This document shows positions 51,436-60,920 of a DNA stretch of 64,000 nucleotides, one piece after another. Under the pieces are notes generated by a model that searched no databases, was not told where the DNA came from, and saw nothing but the letters and a program-made list of their open reading frames with translations. Numbering within the stretch: position 1 is the stretch's first letter; every line of letters begins with the position of its first letter. Source of the stretch: Granulimonas faecalis (lineage in GTDB: Bacteria > Actinomycetota > Coriobacteriia > Coriobacteriales > Atopobiaceae); assembly GCF_022834715.1 (NCBI RefSeq), contig NZ_BQKC01000001.1, positions 1,524,501-1,588,500 on the forward strand, given 5' to 3'. The translations under genes were made by a program, and so were the position numbers.

Positions 51436-52925
51436 GCCAGGGAGCCTCCCCTTCCAGCGAAGCCGGGTGCCACGGCGCCGGCACCCACGGCCCTCTCGAG
51501 GGCACGGGCGAACGTGAGCAGCGTGCGGTCGCGGAACGCCGGGGTCTGCAGCTGCACCGACACGGGCATCCCCGAGTCGTGGCCGAGGCCCATGGGCACC
51601 GAGACCGAGCCGTTGCCGGCGATGTTGCTCGAGATGGTGAACGTGTCGGACAGGTACATCTGCGTGGCGTCGCCCATCTCGCCGGAGAACCACGCCGTGC
51701 GCGGGGCCACCGGCATGAGCAGGCAGTCAACCCTGGAGAAGGCGTCGGCGTAGTCGCGGCCGATGAGGGTGCGCGCCGAGAGGGCGCCCATGTAGTAGCG
51801 GTCGTACACGCCCGAGGAGAGCAGGTAGGCGCCCAGGAGCTGGCGGCGCTTGGCCTCGGTGCCGAACCCGTGGGCGCGCGACAGCGACGTCTGGCGGGCC
51901 AGCGTGCCGCAGCCCTGCTCCATGTAGCCGTAGCGCACGCCGTCGAAGCGGGCCAGGTTGGAGAAGGCCTCGCAGGGGCCGATGACGTAGTAGGCGTTGA
52001 TGGCGGCGTCGATGTGGGGCAGCTCGACGTCCACGATGGTGGCGCCGGCGTCCTCGAGGGCGCGGCAGGCGGCCCCGCAGGCCTCCTTGACCTCGTGCGA
52101 GAGGCCCTCGGCCTCGAGGAGCGAGCCCACGACGCCCACCGTGCGGCCCTCGACGGGGTCGTCGAGGTGTTCCAGGAAGTCCACGGGAACGTCCTGGCTC
52201 GTGGAGTCGAGCGGGTCCCTGCCGGGGCCCACGAGCGCGTTCATGGCGCGGGCGACGTCCTCGACGCAGCGGCCGAACGGGCCCACCTGGTCGAGGGACG
52301 AGCCGAACGCCACGACGCCGTAGCGGCTGACCGCCCCGTAGGTGGGCTTCATTCCCACGACGCCGCAGAACGACGCCGGCTGGCGGATGGATCCGCCCGT
52401 GTCGGAGCCCAGGGCCAGCGTGACCTCGCCGGCGGCCACCGCGGCGGCCGAGCCGCCCGAGGAGCCGCCGGGCACGCGGCGGGTGTCCCAGGGGTTGCGG
52501 GTCTTCTGGAAGTGGCTCGTCTCGGTGGAGGAGCCGAAGGCGAACTCGTCCATGTTGGTCTTGCCGATGGGCAGAGCGCCGGCGTCGACCATGCGGCGCA
52601 CGCAGGTGGCGGTGTAGGGCGAGTCGAACCCCTCGAGCATGCGGCTCGCGCACGTGGTGTGGGAGCCCTCGAGGTTCATGTTGTCCTTGAAGGCCACGGG
52701 CACGCCGGCCAGGGGGCCGAGCACCTCGCCGGCCGCGCGGGCGCGGTCGAGGTCGTGGGCGCGGTCGAGAGCCATGTCGTAGGTGATCTCGAGGAACGCG
52801 TCCACGTCGCGGTCGCGCTGGGTCACGGCGTCGAGGGCCGCGTGGCAGACCTCGGTGGCAGAGAAGTCGCCCGCCGCCACGCCGGCGGCGATCTGGGAGC
52901 TTGTGAGCTGGTCGATGTTGGCCAT
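51432..52925 (-). CDS. gatA: Asp/Glu-tRNA amidotransferase subunit A (amidase)
   Basis: 497 residues with the amidase-signature triad: Lys80 in VAFKDNMN, the cis-Ser in GGSSGGSAAAVAAG (about 155) and the nucleophile Ser in SDTGGSIRQPA (about 179). It releases ammonia from glutamine and feeds it to GatB. The ATG at 52925 shares a base with the gatC stop (TGATG); a GTG one codon upstream also overlaps. The order gatC-gatA-gatB matches the usual operon and shows that GlnRS and/or AsnRS may be absent in this organism. Confidence 0.97.
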   Translation of the reverse strand: MANIDQLTSSQIAAGVAAGDFSATEVCHAALDAVTQRDRDVDAFLEITYDMALDRAHDLDRARAAGEVLGPLAGVPVAFKDNMNLEGSHTTCASRMLEGFDSPYTATCVRRMVDAGALPIGKTNMDEFAFGSSTETSHFQKTRNPWDTRRVPGGSSGGSAAAVAAGEVTLALGSDTGGSIRQPASFCGVVGMKPTYGAVSRYGVVAFGSSLDQVGPFGRCVEDVARAMNALVGPGRDPLDSTSQDVPVDFLEHLDDPVEGRTVGVVGSLLEAEGLSHEVKEACGAACRALEDAGATIVDVELPHIDAAINAYYVIGPCEAFSNLARFDGVRYGYMEQGCGTLARQTSLSRAHGFGTEAKRRQLLGAYLLSSGVYDRYYMGALSARTLIGRDYADAFSRVDCLLMPVAPRTAWFSGEMGDATQMYLSDTFTISSNIAGNGSVSVPMGLGHDSGMPVSVQLQTPAFRDRTLLTFARALERAVGAGAVAPGFAGRGGSLA

Positions 52926-53236
52926 CACTGGTCGCCCCCCTCCGCCTCGCCGGGCATGATCGAGGGCACGCGGAAGCAGCGGCCCTTGACGGCGACGGCG
53001 TTGTAGAGCGCGTCCTCCAGCTCCAGGCCGGCCTTGACCTCGTCGGGGCGCATGACGTTGGCCAGGTCGCCGATGGGGTGGTAGGTGGGGTCCGCCTCCT
53101 GGGCGAACCCGACGACCGGCGCGAGCATTGCCACCGCGTCGTTCATGTAGGCGGTCATGGCCTCAAGCTCGTCGCCCTCCAAGGCGATGCGGGCATAGTC
53201 GGCGATGCCGCGGACGTCCTCTTGGCTCAATGCCAT
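52925..53236 (-). CDS. gatC: Asp/Glu-tRNA amidotransferase subunit C
   Basis: 103 residues. Starts MALSQEDVRGIADYARIAL, matches the GatC belt that wraps GatA and GatB, with MRPDEVKAGL (the D-x-V motif) near residue 66. First gene of the operon; promoter within 53237-53585. Two in-frame ATGs further upstream are unlikely since the family starts here. Confidence 0.94.
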   Translation of the reverse strand: MALSQEDVRGIADYARIALEGDELEAMTAYMNDAVAMLAPVVGFAQEADPTYHPIGDLANVMRPDEVKAGLELEDALYNAVAVKGRCFRVPSIMPGEAEGGDQ

Positions 53237-54875
<1,639 letters not shown>

Positions 54876-54913
54876 CCCGCTCCGGGGCCGCATGGCCGAC
54901 CCCATGGACGCGA

Positions 54914-54946
54914 AGGGCCCCGCATCTCCGGATGTGGGGCCCTTTT
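54914..54946 (+). terminator. intrinsic terminator of eno
   Basis: AGGGCCCCGCATC, loop TCCG, GATGTGGGGCCCT then TTTT, a perfect 13-bp stem apart from one wobble. It lies 38 bp after the eno stop codon. Confidence 0.95.
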
Positions 54947-55027
54947 TCCTAGGGCGGTTGGGGGCCGGGGCGGGGGGGCGGGGGCCGGCCACCGGTCGTT
55001 TGGTGGTTTTCCCTCGTCCGAAGACCG

Positions 55028-55062
55028 AAAAACCACCAAACGGCGACCCGTTTGGTGGTTTT
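55028..55062 (-). terminator. bidirectional hairpin terminator between eno and the MarR-like gene
   Basis: AAACCACCAAACGG (55030-55043) and CCGTTTGGTGGTTT (55048-55061) form a perfect 14-bp stem with loop CGAC, and T runs flank both sides. It can end the leftward MarR-like transcript. A further inverted copy CGTTTGGTGGTTTT lies at 54997-55010, and CCAAACGG again at 55087-55094. Confidence 0.75.
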
Positions 55063-55106
55063 CATCATGTTTGGCACCAAAAAGTACCAAACGGCTTTAT
55101 GGGGGC

Positions 55107-55661
55107 TTACGCGGTCCCTCGCTCGGGGTCGGTGCGCGCCTCCTTGACCGAGGCGATCACCTTGTCGAGAAGGGCGCCCAGCTGCTCGCGCTCCTCATCG
55201 GTGAGGCAGTCGAACATGGAGGAGGGGTCGCGCTCGGCCATGGCCTGGGCGAGCTCGCGGCCGGCGTCGGTGATGCGCACCTCCACCTGGCGGCCGTCGG
55301 CCTGCGACTGGCTGCGCCCCACGAGCCCGCGGGCCTCGAGGCGCCCGAGGGACTCGTTGAGCGAGGAGGGTCGGACGTCGAGCAGCTCGACGAGGTCGCG
55401 GGTGGTGAGACCGTCCCGGTCGGCCAGGGCGGCGAGGATGCGGCCCTGACCCCGCATGGGGCTCATGGGGCCGGACGGCCCACGGCCGTGGCAGCGGCCA
55501 TGGGGGCCGTGATGGCCGCCCTCGGGAGCGGGACCCTCCGGCCCCCTGTGGCAGCAGTGGCGGGGACCCTCGGGACCGTGGTGGCCGTGGCGGCCGCGGC
55601 CACCCATGGCCATGCGGCCCACCTTGGCAAAGCGGTGCATGAGCTCTTTGTTGTCGTACAT
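55107..55661 (-). CDS. MarR-type regulator with His/Gly-rich N-terminal region
   Basis: 184 residues. Residues about 22-65 are almost only Gly, His, Pro, Arg and Cys (for example GRHGHHGPEGPRHCCHRG and GGHHGPHGRCHGRG), a likely metal-binding segment. From about 70 follows a MarR winged helix: GQGRILAALADRDGL, HTH DLVELLDVRPSSLNESLGRLEARGLV (quoted in short), wing GRQVEVRITDAGRELA. The ATG at 55661 follows AACCAGGAGGTTCC. The His-rich segment before a MarR fold is unusual and suggests metal control, or binding to metal-loaded partners. Candidate operators lie upstream (55699-55780). Next gene is an MFS exporter. Confidence 0.87.
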   Translation of the reverse strand: MYDNKELMHRFAKVGRMAMGGRGRHGHHGPEGPRHCCHRGPEGPAPEGGHHGPHGRCHGRGPSGPMSPMRGQGRILAALADRDGLTTRDLVELLDVRPSSLNESLGRLEARGLVGRSQSQADGRQVEVRITDAGRELAQAMAERDPSSMFDCLTDEEREQLGALLDKVIASVKEARTDPERGTA

Positions 55662-55698
55662 GGAACCTCCTGGTTGCGGTGGGGGTGCCCGCATTTAC

Positions 55699-55780
55699 AA
55701 CAGGCACCTGTTATTCATGGCGACAAATCTAACAGGTACCGGTCAAACCCGTCGAGAGGATTCAAACGGTACCTGTCATT
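55699..55780. promoter_or_regulatory. candidate operators of the His-rich MarR-type gene
   Basis: AACAGGCACCTGTT (55699-55712) is a perfect 14-bp palindrome. AACAGGTACC (55731-55740) and GGTACCTGTC (55769-55778) are the same half-site spread as an inverted pair. All are 38-120 bp upstream of the gene start, fitting MarR-type palindromes and autoregulation. Confidence 0.6.
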
Positions 55781-55868
55781 CTTCACGGTCCCACCACATG
55801 GGGCGTGCGGCCCGCACATGGGACGTGGGGCCGCGGCACGGGCGCGGGCACGGCGGGACCGCTCCCGG

Positions 55869-56003
55869 CACCTGAACGCGGTTAGGGGCGACCCCCGTGG
55901 CGAAATATCCGGCGAACCCGCCCTCAACCGCGTTCAGGGAGGGACAATCCGCCCTCAACTGCGTTCAGGTGCCGCGGGAGCCGCCCTCGGACGCGTTCAG
56001 GTG
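55869..56003. repeat. second cluster of CACCTGAACGCGGTT-type repeats
   Basis: One direct copy (55869-55890) and three inverted copies (55919-55939, 55950-55971, 55982-56003, reading CCCTCAACCGCGTTCAGG). The core CTGAACGCGGTT is the same as in 6046-6181, 50 kb away. The cluster lies between the MarR-like gene's upstream region and the MFS gene stop. Confidence 0.82.
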
Positions 56004-56046
56004 GTGAGGGAGGGGTCGGCTCCCGCTTTCGGGCTCGATCGCGGCA

Positions 56047-57291
56047 TCACCGGCCCGGCGCCACGCGCCTCGCCACCGCCACGAAGGCCAGGCCCGCCAC
56101 CAGCGCCACGACCCCGGCTGTCACGAGCACCGGCTGCACGCCGAAGGCCTGGGCCAGAAACGGCGCCGCGAGCAGGGGCAGCACGCCGGAGCTGCGCTGG
56201 CCCATCTGGAGCACCCCCATGACGCGGCCCACGGCGCCTTCGGGGGCGTCGCGCTGCACCACGAGGTTGAGCAGGGGCTCGAAAAGCCCCCAGCCGAAAC
56301 CCAGGACCGCCATGCCGCAGGCGGCCACCAGGGGGCTCGTCGTGGCCACGTAGAGCACTGTGCCCGCACCTACCACGGCGACCAGCCCCGCAGCGAGGCC
56401 CACGGTCTGGCGCTGCTCGGGCACCCGCAGCAGTGCCAGGGAGCCGGCCGTGGCACCCAATCCCATGACGGCGTTGAGCCAGCCGGTCCACTCGACGCCC
56501 ACCTGGAGGACGTCCCGGTAGTAGACGGTCTCCAAGGAGTCGAAGGCCCCGAAGGCAAAGAAGGCCAGGAACGCCATGGGCACGAGGCACGCCAGGGCCG
56601 GAGTGGAGAAGGCCAGACGGAAGCCCTGGAAGACGTAGGAGACACCGCGGTCGCGGGAGGCCTCGTCGGACGCGCCGTCGCACACGCCGTGGCGCCCTGC
56701 GCCGTCGGCCCCCGCCGGCAGGGCAAGGGCGAAGGGCACACCCAAAAGGCCGCCGATGCCGAGCACGGCAAAGCAGCCGGGCGCCGACCACGCCAGGGCC
56801 ACCATGCCCCCGAGCGCGGGGCCCACTATGTAAGCGGCGTTCTCGGCCGTGGCCATGAGGGAGTTGGCCCGGGCCAGGGAGGCGTCGGACACCACGAAGG
56901 GAGGCAGCGACGTGAACACCGTGACGATGGCGCCGAAGACCGCGGAGTAAAGGCCGCAGACGGCGGTGAGGGCCGTCAGGGAGAGCGGCACGACAAAGAA
57001 CACGACGGCGGTGAGCGTGTAGCCGACGAGCCCCGCCACCAGCACCCGTCGCGGGCCCAGGGCATCCACCGCCAGGCCACCCACGGCGTTGCCCGCCACG
57101 ATAGCGAGGTTCACCACAAGCATGAGGAGGGAGACCTCGAACACCGTGGCGCCGAGGTCGTAGACGGCCGTGCCGAGCACACCCACGGTGAAGCAGCTGG
57201 TATTGGCGAGCGTGGCCACAAGCCGGCAGGCGACGAGCAGGGAGATGGCGCGATCGTCGGCGCGCCTGGGCGAGGTTGTGTCACGACCCAT
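56047..57291 (-). CDS. MFS transporter (drug/efflux type), first of a pair
   Basis: 414 residues, about 12 membrane segments. It has motif A-like GGLAVDALGPRRVLV after the second segment and FGAFDSLETVYYRDVLQVGVEW in the middle loop, shared with the gene at 58663. It resembles MFS exporters of the EntS/macrolide group. The ATG at 57291 follows GGAGGCCCC. Substrate unknown; the neighbouring MarR-type gene may regulate it. Residues FLAFFAFGAFDSLETV are nearly the same in both MFS proteins, showing a duplication. Confidence 0.87.
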   Translation of the reverse strand: MGRDTTSPRRADDRAISLLVACRLVATLANTSCFTVGVLGTAVYDLGATVFEVSLLMLVVNLAIVAGNAVGGLAVDALGPRRVLVAGLVGYTLTAVVFFVVPLSLTALTAVCGLYSAVFGAIVTVFTSLPPFVVSDASLARANSLMATAENAAYIVGPALGGMVALAWSAPGCFAVLGIGGLLGVPFALALPAGADGAGRHGVCDGASDEASRDRGVSYVFQGFRLAFSTPALACLVPMAFLAFFAFGAFDSLETVYYRDVLQVGVEWTGWLNAVMGLGATAGSLALLRVPEQRQTVGLAAGLVAVVGAGTVLYVATTSPLVAACGMAVLGFGWGLFEPLLNLVVQRDAPEGAVGRVMGVLQMGQRSSGVLPLLAAPFLAQAFGVQPVLVTAGVVALVAGLAFVAVARRVAPGR

Positions 57292-57460
57292 GGGGCCTCC
57301 GCTCTGCCCCCCCGGGGGGGGACTGCTGCAAGAGTCCCCATGATAGCCAGCCGCAGCACGGGCGCAACCGGTCTCCCGGTGCGCGGCCGCAGGACCAGGC
57401 GGCCCTCGGTGAGTGCCGCTGTACCTCTCAGTGAGCGGATAGGGCGCGCACGAAGGCTCC

Positions 57461-57527
57461 GTGAGCGGGTTTTCGCTCACTCAAGGGCCTGCCCGCACCC
57501 ACCGAAGGAGGTCACTCACTCAAGGGC
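57461..57527. repeat. GTGAGCG hairpin with TCACTCAAGGGC direct repeats
   Basis: GTGAGCG/CGCTCAC (57461-57480) forms a 7-bp hairpin. TCACTCAAGGGC occurs at 57477-57488 and again at 57516-57527. Partial GTGAGCGG occurs at 57431. It lies in the 249-bp gap between the MFS gene and the BASS pseudogene and may be a terminator or REP-like remnant. Confidence 0.5.
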
Positions 57528-57540
57528 ACCCTGGCACCGC

Positions 57541-58525
57541 TCACCCCTCGGACGCGTCCACCAGCCTCCCCAGCGCCTTGCCCATGAGGCCGGCCAGCAC
57601 CTGCTGGAACAGCGTGCCCATCATGACGGCGAAGACCGCCGGGCCCGGGAAGAACTGCGCGGCGATCACGGCGCCGGCGCTGATGTTTCTGATGCCGCAG
57701 CAGAAGCAGGCCGTGACGGTGTCGGCGGCGTCACGGCCCAGGGCCCGGGCCAGAAGGCAGCCCAGGGCAAAGCCGCCGGTGGCAAAGGCCAGGACGAACC
57801 CGGCCACGCAGAACGTCTCGACGGTGACCGTGGCGAGGTACGGCGCCATGCCGGTGCTGTTAGCGGTGATGATGACCACGAGGAGCGCCCGCGCGGCAGG
57901 TCCCAGCGCCGGCGAGAGCACCCGCTCGCCCCAGCCGCGGGTGGCGTCGTTCACCACCATACCCAGCACGGCAGGGACGGCGATCATCGTGAGCATGCGG
58001 CCCATCATGGCCGCCACGTCCAGCTCCACCGTGGCGCCGAGCAGGGCCTCGAGGGAGAGCGGGATGGTGAAGGGCGCCGCCACGGTGGTGAGCAGGATGA
58101 GCGCGAGGGCCAGGCTGCGGTTGCCGCCGTACATGCCCACCCACATGTAGCTCACCACACATGTAGCTCACCACGCCCACGGGCACGCAGTACTCCAGCA
58201 CGATGCCGCAGACCACCTGAGGGTCGTCGGCAAAGAGCAGCCGGGCAAGCAGGCAGGCCACCGAGGGCATGAGCACGAGGGAGACCGCCGGCACCAGCAG
58301 GAGCAGCAGCGGGCGCCTGAATACTTCGGCCACCTCGCGAAACCGGTTGTTGAGGGCGCCTTGGAACGTCATGACGGCAAAAAGCGCTGGCACCACCGCC
58401 TCGACGGGAGAGACCCAGCGCGCAAAGGTCACGCCCACAACCACGCAGATAGGGGCAATAAGGGCCATATGGCCGCCGATGAACCTACCCGTTGCCGCGT
58501 ACCAGCCTGCGCGCGCCTGCCCCAC
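57541..58525 (-). pseudogene. BASS-family (bile acid:sodium symporter type) transporter, frameshifted
   Basis: Starts GTG at 58525 behind AGGGGAGTCCG and runs as a 10-segment BASS/SBF transporter: MTFQGALNNRF early, CVPVGVVSYM at about codon 120. There a 16-bp tandem duplication (58142-58174) shifts the frame. The remaining SBF residues, including GIRNISAGAVIAAQFFPGP, continue in the next frame to the stop at 57541. Deleting one 16-bp copy restores 323 codons exactly, so the gene was intact recently or can be switched. Family members carry organic anions, pyruvate or pantothenate-like compounds with sodium; substrate here unknown. Confidence 0.88.
58142..58174. repeat. 16-bp tandem duplication inside the BASS gene
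   Basis: ACATGTAGCTCACCAC occurs at 58143-58158 and directly again at 58159-58174, with one further matching base before the first copy. Sixteen is not a multiple of three, so the second copy breaks the reading frame. Confidence 0.95.
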
Positions 58526-58662
58526 CGGACTCCCCTGTCGCCGACGTCCCTTTTGTCACCGGCCCTTATACCTCTTTAGGGGAGCCGGCAACAACCGGGA
58601 TTATCGGCCACTGAGGAAACACCGGCATCGCCCCAAAGAGACGGCATCCGTTTTTTATTGTT

Positions 58663-59898
58663 TTATTTCCCCGGCCGGGCGCCGCGGCCCAGCACGCGAG
58701 GAACCGCCAGGTAGAAACCGGCGCCCACGGACCCGGCCACGACGGCGGCGCAGACGAGCACCGGCTGCACGCCGAAGGCCTCGGCCAGAAAAGGTGCGAA
58801 GAAGAGCGGCACCACGCCGGCCAGCTGCAGGCCCAGCTGCATGACCGAGACCACGCGGCCGCACACGTCGAGCGGGCTCATCTCCTGCACAAGCATGTCG
58901 CGCGTGGGGCCGAGCATGCCGAAGCCCAGGCCGCACAGGAACTGACCCACGGCCGCCACCTGCCAGAGCCCGGTGCCCACGTAGACCACGCTGCCCACAC
59001 CCACGAGGCAGAGCATGAGGGCGCACGCGCGCACGGTGAGCCGCTCGCGGGACAGCCGCATCATGGCCACCGAGCCGCACACGCAGCCCAACCCCACAGC
59101 AGCCGTGAGCCAGCCCAGGAACTCCACCGGGACCGCCAGGACGTCGCGGTAGAAGATGGACTCCAGCGAGTCGAACGCGCCAAACGAGAAGTAGCCGAAG
59201 AACCCCAGCAGGAACAGCAGCGCCAGGGTGCGGCTCGTGAACGTGGCGCGGAACCCCTCCAGCAGATAGCGCCCGCGGCCGCCCTCGGCGGGCCCCTCCC
59301 CGGCAGGGGCGGCGTCCGGCCGACGGCGCTCAGGGTTGGCCCCCGTGACCGCCACGGCGGCAGCGAAGAAGAGCGCGGCCAGCGGGAAGACCGCCTTGAC
59401 GGACCACACCGAGCACACGGCGGCGCCCAGCACGGGACCCGCCACGATGGCGCCGTAGGTGGCCACGGACATCAGGCCGTTGCAGCGCTTGAGGCCCTCC
59501 TCCCCCACCAGGTACGGCGGGTAGGTGGCGAACCCCGTATTGGTGAAGCCGATGAACAGCGACCAGCACGCGAGGAACGCCACGAGCAGGCCCATGGAGT
59601 CGTCAACGAGCGCGTAGGCCGCGAAGATGCAGGCCGTGAGCCCGAGGGATCCCATGAGGCAGCGGCGCGGTCCCACGCGGTCCACCACGGGGCCGGCCAA
59701 GGCGGTGCCCACGACGATGAAGAGGTTGCCCACGAGCATCATGCCCGAGATGGCGAAGGCGTCGGCCCCCATGGCGTAGGTGGCGGTGCCGAAGACACCG
59801 ATGAAGTAGCTGACCTCCACCCCCATGCGGGCAAGGAGGCGGGAGACGAAGAGCCTCGCCTCGGCGGACGGGGCGGCAGGGAACGGGCTGTAGGCCAT
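58663..59898 (-). CDS. MFS transporter, second of a pair
   Basis: 411 residues, about 12 membrane segments, with GPVVDRVGPRRCLMG (motif A-like) and FGYFSFGAFDSLESIFYRDVLAVPVEF in the middle. The same SFGAFDSLE...YRDVL...VE pattern is in the gene at 56047. It lies on the same strand, 137 bp before the BASS gene start. Probably an efflux transporter of the EntS type; substrate unknown. The ATG at 59898 follows AAGGAGTCCCC... with GGAG close by. Confidence 0.87.
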   Translation of the reverse strand: MAYSPFPAAPSAEARLFVSRLLARMGVEVSYFIGVFGTATYAMGADAFAISGMMLVGNLFIVVGTALAGPVVDRVGPRRCLMGSLGLTACIFAAYALVDDSMGLLVAFLACWSLFIGFTNTGFATYPPYLVGEEGLKRCNGLMSVATYGAIVAGPVLGAAVCSVWSVKAVFPLAALFFAAAVAVTGANPERRRPDAAPAGEGPAEGGRGRYLLEGFRATFTSRTLALLFLLGFFGYFSFGAFDSLESIFYRDVLAVPVEFLGWLTAAVGLGCVCGSVAMMRLSRERLTVRACALMLCLVGVGSVVYVGTGLWQVAAVGQFLCGLGFGMLGPTRDMLVQEMSPLDVCGRVVSVMQLGLQLAGVVPLFFAPFLAEAFGVQPVLVCAAVVAGSVGAGFYLAVPRVLGRGARPGK

Positions 59899-60155
59899 GG
59901 GGACTCCAAGGAGGAAGGGGGCTGCAGGGCCGGGAGCGCATCAGGCACCGCGGACGGGTCCGGGTCACCTAATGCTCGATAAGCCTCCTGGCAGCCACTT
60001 CGCCTCAACTCCTCGGAAAACAAGGGATACGGTCCCGCCATCCTACCATGGGTGAGCGGATGTGTGGGGCACGCGTACGGAAGACGGGGCTTATATTCCC
60101 ACTCTCAAAGGGGTATTTTGTTCGGGTACCGCACACCCCGAGGCAAGGACCAAGC

Positions 60156-60917
60156 ATGCCTACCCCCCTTCTGAGCGTCAGGGACCTCTCGGCCTCCGCC
60201 GACGACAAGCCCATCCTCCACGGCGTTGACCTCGACGTGGACCCCGGCACGTGCCACGTGCTCATGGGCCCCAACGGCGCCGGAAAGTCCACCCTCGGCC
60301 ACGTGATCATGGGCGACCCCGCCTACACCGTGACCGGCGGCTCCATCGGCTTCGACGGCGAGGATGTCACCGGCCTCCCGGTGGACAAGCGCTCCCTCGC
60401 CGGCATCTTCCTCTCGTTCCAGGCGCCCGTGGAGATCCCCGGCGTGCCGCTGTACAGCTTCCTGCGCACCATCTGCCAGAAGCGCCCCGAGCTCAAGATG
60501 ACCGCCCGCCAGTTCCGCCGCCGCGTCACCGAGCTCGCCGAGCAGCTCGACATGGACACCGCCTACCTCACCCGCGAGCTGGGCGTGGGCTTCTCCGGCG
60601 GCGAGAAGAAGAAGGTCGAGATGCTCCAGCTCCTGCTGCTGCAGCCCAGGCTGGCCATCCTCGACGAGACCGACTCCGGCCTCGACGTCGACGCCCTCGG
60701 CGTGGTCTCCCGCGGCATCCAGGCCTACCGCGAGCAGTGCGGCGGCTCTCTCATCGTCATCACCCACAACACCCGCATCCTCGAGCGCCTCGACGTCGAC
60801 GAGACCCACGTCATGGTGGACGGCTCCATCGTCGCCACCGGCGACGCCGCCCTCATCGCGCATATCGACGCCAACGGCTTCGAGGAGTACGAGGTCGCCG
60901 CGGCAAAGGAGGCCTAG
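60156..60917 (+). CDS. sufC: Fe-S cluster assembly ATPase SufC
   Basis: 253 residues with ABC ATPase motifs: Walker A GPNGAGKST (about residue 36), Q-loop LSFQAPVEIPG (the SufC-specific stretch), signature GFSGGEKKKVEML, and Walker B LAILDETDSGLD. It forms SufBC2D, the scaffold for Fe-S cluster assembly. It starts the suf operon, 3 bp before sufB. TATATT at 60092-60097 is a possible -10; no Fe-S regulator gene is adjacent. Confidence 0.97.
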   Translation: MPTPLLSVRDLSASADDKPILHGVDLDVDPGTCHVLMGPNGAGKSTLGHVIMGDPAYTVTGGSIGFDGEDVTGLPVDKRSLAGIFLSFQAPVEIPGVPLYSFLRTICQKRPELKMTARQFRRRVTELAEQLDMDTAYLTRELGVGFSGGEKKKVEMLQLLLLQPRLAILDETDSGLDVDALGVVSRGIQAYREQCGGSLIVITHNTRILERLDVDETHVMVDGSIVATGDAALIAHIDANGFEEYEVAAAKEA

Positions 60918-60920
60918 CCC

